A stretch of 64,000 nt of DNA, from positions 186,001 to 250,000 of the forward strand of contig JAHZEL010000008.1 in NCBI GenBank assembly GCA_019421865.1, given 5' to 3'. Made by a program: the position numbers and the translations under genes. The DNA comes from Desulfovibrionaceae bacterium. GTDB lineage: Bacteria > Desulfobacterota > Desulfovibrionia > Desulfovibrionales > Desulfovibrionaceae. The notes beneath the pieces are model-generated. The model was not told the origin of the DNA. It saw only the letters and a list, made by a program, of their open reading frames with translations, and made no database searches. Positions 24,255-33,322 of this stretch are shown piece after piece (position 1 is the stretch's first letter; every line of letters starts with the position of its first letter).

Positions 24255-25364
24255 ATGTCTCACTACAATATGTATCTTCCCAGCTATTCCATCGGTTCAG
24301 ACTGCTACAGCGAAATCCCCCAGGTTACCAGACAGTACGGCAAAACCGCCGTCGTCATCGGCGGAAAGACCGCCATGGCGAAGGCTCACGACGCGCTGCT
24401 CAAGGGTATTGAGAACTCGCAGGTCTCCATCACCGACTTCGTCTGGTTCGGCGGTGACTCCACGTACGAAAACGGCAACATGCTCATGGAGAACGACGCC
24501 GTGAAAAAGGCCGACATGATCTTTGCCGTCGGCGGCGGCCGCGCCTGCGATACCGCCAAGTACGTGGCCAACGAAATGGACAAGCCCCTGTTCTGCTTCC
24601 CCACCGTGGCCAGCAACTGCGCCTCCGTGACCGCCATCTGCGTCATGTACAATCCCGACGGCAGCTTCCGCGACTACTATTATCCGAAGCTTTCCAAGCA
24701 CACCTTCATCAATTCCGACATCATTGCCGACTCTCCCGCCGAGCTGCTCTGGGCCGGCATCGGTGACGCGCTCTCCAAGGAATGTGAAGCCGTTTTCTCC
24801 AGCAAGGGTGCAGAACTCGACCATACACCGCTCATGGGTGTGCAGCTTTCCCACGTCTGCACCGAACCGCTGCTCCGCTACGGAGCCAAAGCTCTGGAAG
24901 CCTGCAAGGCCAAGAAGGCTTCTCACGAACTGGAGCAGGTAACGCTGGACATCATCATCTCCACCGGTCTGGTGTCCAACATGACCAGCCATATCCCGGA
25001 CTACTACTATAATTCCTCTCTTGCCCACTGCGTGTACTACGGGGCCACCATCACCCGGAACGGGCACCGTCATCTTCACGGCGAAATCGTCTCTCTCGGC
25101 GTGCTCTGCCTGCTGACCTACGACAAGAAATACAAGGAACGTGACGCCATCATGGCCTTCAACGCTTCCATCGGGCTTCCGGTCTGCTTCGACGATGTGG
25201 AAATCGAAGAAAGCGAATTCGAAGCCATGAGCCAGAAGGTGCTTGGCTCCACGGAATGGAACTATCGTCCTGCGGATGTGACGGTGGAAGGCTACATCGC
25301 CGCCATGAAGGAACAGAACCGCTGCGGCAGAGCCTATAAGGAAGCGCACAAGTCCGCCCAGTAG
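24255..25364 (+). CDS. GldA-like iron/zinc-containing polyol dehydrogenase
   Basis: This 369-residue protein has the glycerol dehydrogenase pattern: NAD loop GGGRACDTAKYVA, the FPTVASNCASVTAICVMY segment, and metal ligands in GIGDALSKECEA (Asp), SLAHCVYYG (His) and HRHLHGEIVSLG (His). Such enzymes interconvert polyols or hydroxyketones with NAD. In the position where GldA has ASTDAPTS this protein has ASNCASVT, so the substrate may differ from glycerol. AGGAG lies seven bases before ATG 24255. A GntR/FCD regulator gene follows. Confidence 0.85.
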   Translation: MSHYNMYLPSYSIGSDCYSEIPQVTRQYGKTAVVIGGKTAMAKAHDALLKGIENSQVSITDFVWFGGDSTYENGNMLMENDAVKKADMIFAVGGGRACDTAKYVANEMDKPLFCFPTVASNCASVTAICVMYNPDGSFRDYYYPKLSKHTFINSDIIADSPAELLWAGIGDALSKECEAVFSSKGAELDHTPLMGVQLSHVCTEPLLRYGAKALEACKAKKASHELEQVTLDIIISTGLVSNMTSHIPDYYYNSSLAHCVYYGATITRNGHRHLHGEIVSLGVLCLLTYDKKYKERDAIMAFNASIGLPVCFDDVEIEESEFEAMSQKVLGSTEWNYRPADVTVEGYIAAMKEQNRCGRAYKEAHKSAQ

Positions 25365-25523
25365 AAACAGTCCTTTCTCTCCGGTCCCCTTCGCTGCAGA
25401 CGATGACCGGGCGGAGCAAAGAGACCATGGACACCTTTGCAGGCTTGTTCTACTCTGAGAGCTCCTGACTGCAAAAGGACACTTCACCGCTTCGTCATAA
25501 AGACGCGAGTTGAACATGAAGCA

Positions 25524-25549
25524 TCCGGGCAGGGATATCCCTGCCCGGA
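25524..25549. repeat. 26-base perfect palindrome between dehydrogenase and regulator
   Basis: TCCGGGCAGGGAT (25524-25536) is followed by its exact complement (25537-25549). AAGC at 25519-25522 and GCTT at 25551-25554 extend the arms beyond one mismatch. There is no T run. It may end the dehydrogenase message or be an operator for the regulator, which starts 44 bases on. Confidence 0.6.
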
Positions 25550-25593
25550 CGCTTGGTAACTGCTGAGCAACAGCACAGTTCCCGGAGATTCCC

Positions 25594-26289
25594 TTGAAAA
25601 AGACCGAACGACTTTCCGACAGCGTGGCCGAAAGCATTCTTTCCCTGATTACCGTGGACAGGAAGCTCAAGCCCGGCGACAAACTGCCCAACGAACTGGA
25701 GCTTGCCCGAAATCTCGGGGTCAGCCGCATCACGCTGAGGGAAGGCATACGCATGCTTGCCGCCCGCGACGTACTGGAAATACGCCGTGGCCGGGGCACC
25801 TATGTGCGGGACGACTTCAAGGTTCGCTCCTTTCAGGAACTTCACGATGTGCCCACGGTGGAAGCGAACGCGGAATCCGTGTATGAAATGCGCATGATCT
25901 TCGAGCCGGAAGTCGCCTATTATGCCACGCTCCGGGCGACAGACAATGAAATGAAGCATATCTGCGAACTCGGAGAACGCATTGCCGCCAGCAGTCCCGA
26001 CGACCCTCAGCTTCTGGAAGATGAAAGGACCTTCCACAGAGCCATTGCCAGAGCCACGCACAACGAATTCATGAACCGCCTCATGCCTGTTCTTCAGGAA
26101 GCCTTCGAGCAGGCGATGGACCTTGCCCCCCGCAATCCCGAGGCCCTGCACCGCAGCCGCTACGATCATCAGCTCATTCTCGACTTCATGGTCAGCCGGA
26201 ACGCGGAAGGCGCCAGAAGCGCCATGAAAATTCATATTCTCCACATCATGGACGCCCTCAATATCCGGACAAGTCGGGGCAGAGACTGA
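25594..26289 (+). CDS. GntR-family regulator, FCD (FadR-type) subfamily
   Basis: This 231-residue protein has an N-terminal winged helix (LKPGDKLPNELELARNLGVSRITLREGIRML; landmarks GDKLPNE, SRITLREGIR and RRGRGTYVRDD) and a C-terminal FCD ligand domain with metal-site residues in DERTFHRAIARATHNEF and RYDHQLILDF...IHILHI. FCD proteins usually sense a small carboxylate or sugar acid. The start is TTG 25594 after GGAG. Its position behind the dehydrogenase suggests it controls that gene. Confidence 0.87.
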   Translation: MKKTERLSDSVAESILSLITVDRKLKPGDKLPNELELARNLGVSRITLREGIRMLAARDVLEIRRGRGTYVRDDFKVRSFQELHDVPTVEANAESVYEMRMIFEPEVAYYATLRATDNEMKHICELGERIAASSPDDPQLLEDERTFHRAIARATHNEFMNRLMPVLQEAFEQAMDLAPRNPEALHRSRYDHQLILDFMVSRNAEGARSAMKIHILHIMDALNIRTSRGRD

Positions 26290-26320
26290 TTTCTCCGCAC
26301 AAAGAAGTGCACGAAACAGG

Positions 26321-26357
26321 CGGTTCTGCAGATTCCCGTCGTGCAGAACCGTTTTTT
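26321..26357 (+). terminator. Terminator after the FCD regulator
   Basis: CGGTTCTGCA (26321-26330) pairs with TGCAGAACCG (26342-26351), followed by six T. Confidence 0.92.
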
Positions 26358-26756
26358 GTTGCTGCAGCGCGCCCTGACGCTCCCTGACGGACTGTCAGAT
26401 TCAAAAGGTTGATGAGCCCCCTTTTTCCGTCTGGTCCCTGCCTTCCTGAACGTGCCTTCCTGCCTTCAGGATGGTATTCTTCACTTTTTTCTTTACAGAA
26501 CACCGCCGCAGGAGCAAGGTGTCCGCCGGAAAGAACGCTCTTTCCCGAAGTCGGACACGTATCTGTGCTGCTATCGGCCGGCATCGCCACCGCGCCGCCT
26601 CCGCGCTCCGACTCCGTCTGGTCTTTCTCCTCTCCGGTCTCCGCGCCCGTCGGAAAGCCTTTCTCCCGTCCCTTGAAAAACAGCGACGGATACGGCTCCC
26701 CGGCACCGGTGCCTGCCACGAGAAATCATCCGTATCGTTCCAGCCTCCGCCTTTCC
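26358..26756. other. Stretch without a supported gene before the MATE gene
   Basis: Open frames run through it on both strands, but none has a domain or a ribosome-binding site. The frame continuous with the MATE gene could in principle extend it by 116 residues, but these are Pro/Ser/Arg-rich and do not look like protein. Confidence 0.5.
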
Positions 26757-28088
26757 ATGTTCCTCTTTTCCTTCAGAAACAGCGAACTTCGTCAGCTTCT
26801 GCGCATTACCTTTCCCATTTTTCTTGAACTTGTTCTTCAGCTGCTCGTCGGCAACGTGGACAAGATCATGGTGGGCAACGACTACAGCGCCACGGCCATC
26901 AATCAGGCCAACACCATTCTCGACATGCTCGCCGTCAGCCTTTCCGTCCTTTCCGCCGCCTCTCTCATCCTCATCAGTCAGTACAAGGGCGCGCAAAACC
27001 GCCGGAAGGAACAGCAGGTCTATGTGCTGTCCTTCTACTTCAATCTGACCGTCAGTCTGGCCATCGGCATTCTTCTTGCCGTTCTGGCTCGCCCCGTGCT
27101 GGCGGCCATTCAGGTGCCCCCGGAAATCATGGATGAATCGGTTGCCTATCTCCGCATCACGGGCGGAGGCCTTTTTCTTCAGGCCATCATGTTCTCGCTG
27201 AGCGCATACCTGCGCAGCAACACCTACATGAAGCAGTGTCTTCTTGTCGCCTTTCTCTTCAACATCATCAACATAAGCGGCAACATGCTTTTTCTCTGGG
27301 GGCTGGGCATGCAGGGAGCCGTGGCCGTCGCCATCCCCTCGGTCATATCCCGCTTTCTCGGAGCGCTTCTTCTCTTTCACGAAGTCAGAAAGTATCTGCG
27401 GCTCGATCTGTCGTTCCGCCGTCTGCGCCTCTGCCGCAGAGCGGAACTGTGGAAAATCCTCAAGCTCGGTCTGCCTTCCTGCGGGGAATCCTTTTCCTAC
27501 TCCTTCAGTCAGATCGTCATTCTCGCCATCATCAACACCTTCAGCACCGGCGAAGCCGTGGTCAAAACCTATGCCACCATGCTGGCCATGTGCTCCTACC
27601 TGTTCACCTCCGCCATCGCTCAGGCCATGCAGATTCTGCTCGGAAGAGCCCTCGGAGCCAAACGCTTCACCGATGCCGAAAATCTCGTCAGGCGGGTCAC
27701 CATCATCTCCTGCCTGGCCTCGGCGGGCATTTCCGCACTCATCGCCGTCTTCTCCACGTCCATCTTCGGACTGCTCACCGCCGATGAAAACGTCATCCGC
27801 CTCTGCCGTCTCGTCATGTGCATCGACGTGGCCCTGGAACTGGGAAGAGCCGTCAACATCGTCATGGTCAGAGCCCTGCAGACCTGCGGCGACGTCATGT
27901 TCCCCACTCTCCTTGCCATATTCTTCTGCTGGGTCGTTGCCGTCGGCGGATCATGGGGCTTCGGCTCGCTGATGGGATTCGGCATTCTCGGCGTCTGGAC
28001 GGCCATGACCATCGATGAACTGTGCCGGGCCATCATCTTTCTTTTCCGTTTTCACCGGGGAGCATGGAAAAAACTCTCTCTTGTATGA
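26757..28088 (+). CDS. MATE-family multidrug/cation efflux protein
   Basis: This 443-residue protein has about 12 membrane helices and the MATE opening LLRITFPIFLELVLQLLVGNVDKIMVGNDYSATAI (landmarks FPIFLELVLQ and VDKIMVG), with the repeated second half around GLPSCGESFSYSFSQIV. Such carriers export drugs or metabolites against Na+ or H+. I set the start at ATG 26757 from family length, because no good ribosome-binding site is visible. EamA follows 21 bases later, so the two are probably one unit. Confidence 0.87.
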   Translation: MFLFSFRNSELRQLLRITFPIFLELVLQLLVGNVDKIMVGNDYSATAINQANTILDMLAVSLSVLSAASLILISQYKGAQNRRKEQQVYVLSFYFNLTVSLAIGILLAVLARPVLAAIQVPPEIMDESVAYLRITGGGLFLQAIMFSLSAYLRSNTYMKQCLLVAFLFNIINISGNMLFLWGLGMQGAVAVAIPSVISRFLGALLLFHEVRKYLRLDLSFRRLRLCRRAELWKILKLGLPSCGESFSYSFSQIVILAIINTFSTGEAVVKTYATMLAMCSYLFTSAIAQAMQILLGRALGAKRFTDAENLVRRVTIISCLASAGISALIAVFSTSIFGLLTADENVIRLCRLVMCIDVALELGRAVNIVMVRALQTCGDVMFPTLLAIFFCWVVAVGGSWGFGSLMGFGILGVWTAMTIDELCRAIIFLFRFHRGAWKKLSLV

Positions 28089-28109
28089 TTTGCTTTATGG
28101 AGCCGTATC

Positions 28110-29006
28110 ATGGGAACAATGCGTCAATATCTTGTGTATCTTTATCTCTTCCTCACCTTCTTTCTGTGGGGAAGCCTTTATGTCGTCAGCAAGTACGTGC
28201 TCGACAAGGTGCCGCCCTTCACCGTTTCGCTGGCGCGCTATGCCGTATCCTTTCTGATCCTCTTCATCTTCATACGCATAAAAAAATTCCGTCCCATAGA
28301 ACGGAAAGACTACAAGTACATTCTCATCATCGGGGTGTTCGGCTACTTCATGGCGCTGGTGCTGCAGCTGCTCGGAACCAAGTATTCCAACGCCTCCTTC
28401 GCAGCGCTGGTCAACTCTCTGAATCCCATCGTCATCATGATCATGGCGGCCATATTCCTGCATGAGCGCTTCACGCTTCAAAAGGGCGCAGGACTGCTTC
28501 TGGGCATCGTCGGCGTCTATTTCATCATCGGCGGCGTGCACGGCAGCGACATGATAACCGGCATCATTCTTTCCCTCCTGTCCGTGCTGATCTGGTCGTA
28601 TGTTTCCATCATCATACGAAAGATCGGCCATGCCTATCATCCCCTGCTCATTACGGCATGGAGCATGGGCGTCGCTCTGGTGTGCACCATCCCCGCTTCC
28701 GCCGTGGAGCTTGCCCGCACGCCCGTCACCTGGGATGCAGGCGTTCTGCTCTCCCTGCTGTACATGGCCGTCATGTGCACATGCGTTGCCCACCTGCTCT
28801 GGAATGAAAGCCTTTCCCTTGCCGAAGCCGGAACCTGTTCGGCCTTCTATCCCGTTCAGCCGCTGACCGCCGCCGTGCTCGGCATTCTGTTTCTCGACGA
28901 ATCCGTCTCTCTTTCCTTCTGGGCAGGCAGCGCTCTCATTCTCATAGGCGTCATGCTCTGTCTGGTGCATCTGGAAAAGTTCCATACGGCAGCACCGCAT
29001 CACTGA
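28110..29006 (+). CDS. EamA/DMT-family transporter
   Basis: This 298-residue protein has ten predicted helices in two EamA repeats: FLWGSLYVVSKYVLDKVPPF in the first and TAWSMGVALV...LWNESLSLAEAGTCSAFYPVQPLTAAVLGILFLDE in the second (landmark PLTAAVLGILFLDE). Family members export amino acids or metabolites. GGAG seven bases before the ATG sets the start. It overlaps the transcript of the MATE gene. Confidence 0.88.
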   Translation: MGTMRQYLVYLYLFLTFFLWGSLYVVSKYVLDKVPPFTVSLARYAVSFLILFIFIRIKKFRPIERKDYKYILIIGVFGYFMALVLQLLGTKYSNASFAALVNSLNPIVIMIMAAIFLHERFTLQKGAGLLLGIVGVYFIIGGVHGSDMITGIILSLLSVLIWSYVSIIIRKIGHAYHPLLITAWSMGVALVCTIPASAVELARTPVTWDAGVLLSLLYMAVMCTCVAHLLWNESLSLAEAGTCSAFYPVQPLTAAVLGILFLDESVSLSFWAGSALILIGVMLCLVHLEKFHTAAPHH

Positions 29007-29041
29007 TCGGACGCACTCTTTTCCGGGAAATCCGTCCTTTC

Positions 29042-29082
29042 AGGCATCCGGCTGCGGACCGTTTGACTGCAGCCGGATGCCT
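29042..29082 (+). terminator. Hairpin after the EamA gene
   Basis: AGGCATCCGGCTGC (29042-29055) pairs with GCAGCCGGATGCCT (29069-29082). No T run follows, so it may only stabilise or partly terminate the message. Confidence 0.55.
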
Positions 29083-29267
29083 ATATTCCGCAGCAAGGCC
29101 CTTGTTCTCCTGACGTGCCTGGGCCAGCCCTCCGGCCCCCGATTGAATATCCTTCCCTGCTTACGGACTGCAGATTGCCGGAGCATCCAGGTCGGTATCA
29201 GGCGCGGTAATTTCTGCCGTCAAAAAGAATACAAAAACACAGCGGCGGAGGCATCTTTCTACGACAA

Positions 29268-29308
29268 ACGCCGGGAAGCGGCCATACCCGCTCCCCGGCG
29301 TCTTTTTT
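29268..29308 (+). terminator. Intrinsic terminator facing pepT
   Basis: A 14-base stem with one mismatch (29268-29281 with 29288-29301) is followed by C and six T on the plus strand. It stops rightward transcripts before they run into pepT. The 29083-29267 interval holds nothing else I can support. Confidence 0.75.
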
Positions 29309-29326
29309 GCCGTCAATCGGAAATCA

Positions 29327-30574
29327 TTAACGGTTCACGGACTTCTTCACCGAAAGTTCCAGAATCTTGAGCGTCATCTCAAGAGACTTGCACAGGGAAG
29401 GAATCGGCAGGAACTCCGCATTGGAGTGGAAGTTCAGGCCGCCCGTAAAGTAGTTGGGCGTGACAAGGCCCTTGGCGGAAAGCGCAGATCCGTCGGTACC
29501 TCCGCGCATGGCAATGGTTTTCGGCTCAATGCCGATGGCATGCGCGGCTTCATACATGAGATCGATGGGGGCTCTGTCCTCTCCGAGGGAGTCGACGATA
29601 TTCCCGTAAACATCCGTCAGGGTAACCTTTATCTCAGCTCTTCTGTGACGTATGCGCATGAAGTCGACCACATCGAGCACGTACTTCTTGCGCGCCTCGT
29701 AGGTTGCCTTGTCGAAATCACGGATATTCATGCGCAGCACGCAACGGCTGTCGTTGGCTTCCATGCCGGTAAACCACCAGTAGCCTTCCTTGCCGTCGGT
29801 ATGCTCGGGGGTCTGCTTGCGGTCGAAGCAGGCGATGATGTCCGACGCCACAAGCAGAGGATTCACCAGCACGCCCTTGGCGGACATGGGATGGGCGGTG
29901 ACGCCCTTGATGTCGAACACCACGCTTCCGGCATTGAAGGTTTCGTACACAAGTTCGCCGACGGCACAGCAGTCGATGGTATAGGCGAAGTCCACCTTGA
30001 ACTTGTTCAGGTCCAGAAGCTTCGAGCCGCACAGACCGATTTCCTCATCCGGAACGAAGGCCACCCGGATATCGCCGTGCGGAAGCTGCCTGGACGTCAT
30101 GACGTGCAACATGGTCATCACGTTGGCGATGGCGGCCTTGTTGTCGGCGCCGAGCACGCTGGTACCGTCGGTGAAGATGATGTCCTGACCGACATAATCC
30201 CCGAGTTCCGGATGTTCGGCAAGGCGGATCCAGATATCCTTTTCGGCATTCAGGCAGACATCGCCGCCCTCGTAATGGATGATCTGAGGGTGTACCTCAG
30301 GAGAAAGCGCAACGGGAACGGTATCGAGGTGAGCCACATATCCTATGGTCGGCGCGCCGGCAACATTACCGGGAAGCAGCGCCGTAAGGATGGCATGCTC
30401 GTTCACTTCGATTTCCACAAGACCGAGCTCCTGCAGTTCGGATGCCAGCAGTTCGGCCAGCTTGCGCTGCCCCTCCGTACTGGGCACAACGCCGACGGAA
30501 GCGTCGCTTTCGGAGGGAACGGCAACATAGCGCAGAAAGCGCTCGGTCAATTCTTCAGCATATTCATGAGCCAT
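29327..30574 (-). CDS. pepT: Peptidase T (tripeptide aminopeptidase)
   Basis: This 415-residue M20-family metallopeptidase has metal-binding YVAHLDTVP (His, Asp), FTDGTSVLGADNKAAIA, FVPDEEIGLCGS (catalytic Glu-Glu) and MRGGTDGSALSAKGLVTPNYFTGGLNFHS (landmarks GGTDGS and NFHS). It removes the N-terminal residue of tripeptides in the cytoplasm with two zinc ions. It lies 23 bases after an AbgT-type transporter gene, so imported peptides may be its substrate. Confidence 0.95.
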   Translation of the reverse strand: MAHEYAEELTERFLRYVAVPSESDASVGVVPSTEGQRKLAELLASELQELGLVEIEVNEHAILTALLPGNVAGAPTIGYVAHLDTVPVALSPEVHPQIIHYEGGDVCLNAEKDIWIRLAEHPELGDYVGQDIIFTDGTSVLGADNKAAIANVMTMLHVMTSRQLPHGDIRVAFVPDEEIGLCGSKLLDLNKFKVDFAYTIDCCAVGELVYETFNAGSVVFDIKGVTAHPMSAKGVLVNPLLVASDIIACFDRKQTPEHTDGKEGYWWFTGMEANDSRCVLRMNIRDFDKATYEARKKYVLDVVDFMRIRHRRAEIKVTLTDVYGNIVDSLGEDRAPIDLMYEAAHAIGIEPKTIAMRGGTDGSALSAKGLVTPNYFTGGLNFHSNAEFLPIPSLCKSLEMTLKILELSVKKSVNR

Positions 30575-30597
30575 GATTCATGCCTTCTGAAAGAGGT

Positions 30598-32154
30598 TTA
30601 GTTCAAAGGAGGATACACATAGCCGCTGTTGAAGCCGAGCGGAATGCCTATCATCCAGAAGATATACAGAACCACCGTGAGAACCACGAGCAGCGCCAGC
30701 GTATAGGGCAGCATCATGGAGCAGAGAGTACCCACGCCCGTGGCCTTGGCATACTTCTGGCAGTACATGATGAGTAGCGGATAGAACGGGAACAGCGGCG
30801 TGGAAACGTTCACGGCGGAGTCGCTCACGCGGAAGGCCGCCTGCGTAAGCTCGGGGGAAATGCCCAGCATCATGAGCATGGGAACAAAGATGGTGGACAG
30901 AATGGCCCACTTGGACGTGGCCGACGTAATGAGAATGTTCAGCATGCCGGTCAGCAGAATGATGCCGAACAGCGTAAGCCCGGAAGGCAGTCCCATGTTC
31001 TTCAGGAATTCAGCACCGGCAATGGCCAGCAGCGTTCCGATATTGGACTTGCCGAACACATAGAGGAACTGTGCGGCAAAGAAGGCAAAGACGATAAAGG
31101 AAAGAAGCATGGTCAGCACATTTTCCATCGCCTTGATCACGGACGTGCTGTTCGTGAACGCGCCGGAAGCATAACCATACACAAGGCCGGGAATGGCGAA
31201 GAACAGGAACAGCAGCGGAACGATGGCCTGCATGACGGGCGCCTGAGGGCTGGTCAGGCTGCCGTCGGGAGCGCGGAACAGAGAGTTCTCCGGCCAGCAG
31301 AGCGCGAAGAACACCAGAATGAATCCGGCCCAGGCAAGGCAGGCACGACGGAAGGCTCTCGCTTCTTCGGCGCTGATGGGATTGAGCTGCAGATCGGGAT
31401 CGTTTTCAAGCCCGCTGTCCAGCGGCATGGTCGCACGCAGGCGGGGTTCCACGATCTTATCGGTCACATACCAGCAGGCGGCAATGACGAAGAAGGTGCC
31501 GCCGAGAGCATAGAAGTAGTTGCAGAGCACGTTGACGGAATAGTTCGGATCAAGCGTCTGCGCGGCGGCCTGCGTAAAGCTCTGCATGACGGGGTCAATG
31601 ATGGAGGGCGTATAGCTGGCCGTGAAGCCGCCGGCAAGACCGGCGAACGAACAGGCTATGCCCGCCAGAGGATGACGACCGCAGGAATAGAAGATCAGAG
31701 CCGACACGGGCATCAGAACCACATAGGCGGAGTCGGAAACGATGTGGCAGAGAATAGAAACAAAAATAACGGCGGGAGTGAGAATATTGCGGGGAATGAT
31801 GCTGAGCAGCTTTTTGAGCAGCACGTGAATGAAGCCGCTGCCTTCCGCAATGCCTATGCCCATGGTGGCCACGATGGTCATGCCGAGGGGCGGGAAGTTC
31901 ATGAAGTTCTTGACCGAGGAAACGACCAGATCAAGAAGATTCTCCGGGCTGAGCATGTTGAGCACCTTGATGGTTTCGCCGGTGCTCGGATGCTTGTAGT
32001 CAAAGGAGATGAAGGAGAGAAGGAAAGACAGGAAAATCGCGATCAGCAGCGCATAAATGAAAAGCATGGTGATGTGCGGCAGCTTGTTGCCGGCCGCTTC
32101 CACCGCGTTCAGAAAACGGTTCATGGCCCCGGTGGGCTGTTCAGGTTTGGACAT
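30598..32154 (-). CDS. AbgT-family transporter
   Basis: This 518-residue inner-membrane protein is of the AbgT/p-aminobenzoyl-glutamate type: FNAVEAAGNKLPHITMLF-like start (here FLNAVEAAGNKLPHIT), MGIGIAEGSGFIHVLLKKLL, SDSAYVVLMPVSALIF, and TSATSKWAILSTIFVPMLMMLGISPELTQAAFRVSDS (landmark SATSKWAILS). Members import aminobenzoyl-glutamate or dipeptides, or export sulfonamides. ATG 32154 follows AAGGAG by five bases, better than GTG 32160. Its pairing with pepT suggests di- or tripeptide uptake. Confidence 0.9.
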   Translation of the reverse strand: MSKPEQPTGAMNRFLNAVEAAGNKLPHITMLFIYALLIAIFLSFLLSFISFDYKHPSTGETIKVLNMLSPENLLDLVVSSVKNFMNFPPLGMTIVATMGIGIAEGSGFIHVLLKKLLSIIPRNILTPAVIFVSILCHIVSDSAYVVLMPVSALIFYSCGRHPLAGIACSFAGLAGGFTASYTPSIIDPVMQSFTQAAAQTLDPNYSVNVLCNYFYALGGTFFVIAACWYVTDKIVEPRLRATMPLDSGLENDPDLQLNPISAEEARAFRRACLAWAGFILVFFALCWPENSLFRAPDGSLTSPQAPVMQAIVPLLFLFFAIPGLVYGYASGAFTNSTSVIKAMENVLTMLLSFIVFAFFAAQFLYVFGKSNIGTLLAIAGAEFLKNMGLPSGLTLFGIILLTGMLNILITSATSKWAILSTIFVPMLMMLGISPELTQAAFRVSDSAVNVSTPLFPFYPLLIMYCQKYAKATGVGTLCSMMLPYTLALLVVLTVVLYIFWMIGIPLGFNSGYVYPPLN

Positions 32155-33003
32155 AGGCACTCCTTGGACGATAAAACTCCGGCCGATGCCAGAACATCAG
32201 CCGGGCATGACAACGTCAACGGTTTATTTTGCCCATTTTCATGCCGGGATGCAAGAAAATCCCACTGAAAAATTAAAACAAATGCTGCAAGGAAACGTCC
32301 CGTCTGCCATAACGACTCCGCCATTCTCCGTATCGGGCATCAACGAACTCCGCATATGTTCACGGATATCAGGAACAGTCGACTGTGATCTTTATAACAA
32401 GGCGTGGAATTACAGGTTATTTTTTTCCCGATACGGGGCGTTTTCTTTCTTCATAAGACGCCCCTTCCGGTCTGCGGAACATGTCGACAGATTTCGTCAT
32501 CTTTCGGCCCTTCCGCCCTGCCCGTTCCAACCATCCGAAGCTCCGGTCGTATGGAGATTGCCGTCTTTTCGGTAGTTCCACAATTCGAACAACAGGAAAC
32601 CTGCATGAAGCGGCGGAAAGCCTCCGGCTCATCATCAGAGCATGCGGCGATGGATGACAGATAAACCTTCCATTTAATCATTCGAAAAAATCCTGCCGCC
32701 GTGCCTCGGCCTTCAAGAAATACACAGCTCGCTTCCTACAGCGGACGTTCAGATCCCTGCCTGCGCCTGCAGCTCGCCACCTGTTCTTTTCAAGAAATTG
32801 GCTGGAGGCACAGGAAATTCAGTCGAACATTGTGCATCCCGCCCGAAAGACACCTCCGTGACGGCACACCACCACATCCAGATCAAAACGGCAATACCAG
32901 AGAGAAAACGGATTTTCTGTCGAAACCAGGAAAACGCAGACAAGCTGGCCGGACAAAGCGGCATCGAGGAAAAACAAGAATCCGGGGGGCCGAATTTGAC
33001 CGG
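32155..33003. other. About 850 bases without a supported gene
   Basis: Several small overlapping frames are present on both strands, but none has a recognisable domain or good start. The right part (from about 32900) is degraded similarity to the arm at 38143-38250 of the tRNA inverted repeat. The abgT promoter must lie in the left part; I see no clear hexamers. Confidence 0.5.
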
Positions 33004-33015
33004 AATGATTAACAG

Positions 33016-33048
33016 AAAAGGGAGTTACGATTCACCATCGTAACTCCC
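33016..33048 (-). terminator. Terminator of tRNA operon copy A
   Basis: GGGAGTTACGAT pairs with ATCGTAACTCCC across five bases (33020-33048), followed by four T when read leftward. Confidence 0.88.
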
Positions 33049-33056
33049 TGAAATTC

Positions 33057-33133
33057 TGGTCGGGATGACTAGATTTGAACTAGCGACCCCTTGAACCCCA
33101 TTCAAGTGCGCTCCCAGACTGCGCTACATCCCG
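33057..33133 (-). tRNA. tRNA-Pro(GGG), copy A
   Basis: This 77-base cloverleaf has acceptor CGGGATG/CATCCCG, D arm GCGCAGTCTGGGAGCGC, anticodon stem CTTGA/TCAAG with loop ATGGGGT (anticodon GGG), and encoded CCA. It is identical to copy B at 38013-38089. Confidence 0.95.
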
Positions 33134-33156
33134 ACTCTGGTACTGCTGAGAAAGTG

Positions 33157-33232
<76 letters not shown>

Positions 33233-33254
33233 TTTTCGTCTCTCGGCAGGGGAG

Positions 33255-33283
33255 AACCTATCTAAACACCCCATGCTCGTCAA
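33255..33283 (-). promoter_or_regulatory. Promoter of tRNA operon copy A
   Basis: Reading leftward, TTGACG (33278-33283) and TAGGTT (33255-33260) are 17 bases apart. The promoter lies outside the repeat arm, on the inner side, and differs from that of copy B. Confidence 0.7.
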
Positions 33284-33322
33284 GCGTTAATGACGACTTT
33301 TTTTAATTTTTCTTTCTTTCCA

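Noticed and set aside
24255..25364. The dehydrogenase as a sulfoacetaldehyde or alcohol dehydrogenase of taurine metabolism
   Set aside because: Its metal and NAD motifs are of the GldA type, not of the long-chain iron alcohol dehydrogenases used there, and no taurine genes are nearby.
26409..26756. N-terminal extension of the MATE protein by 116 residues
   Set aside because: The added sequence is Pro/Ser/Arg-rich, has no helix, and normal MATE length is reached from 26757.
32798..33043. Two small frames (also 38103-38372) that end in the same peptide, MINRKGSYD
   Set aside because: The shared peptide comes from the DNA repeat of the tRNA terminator region. No start signal or codon bias supports a gene.
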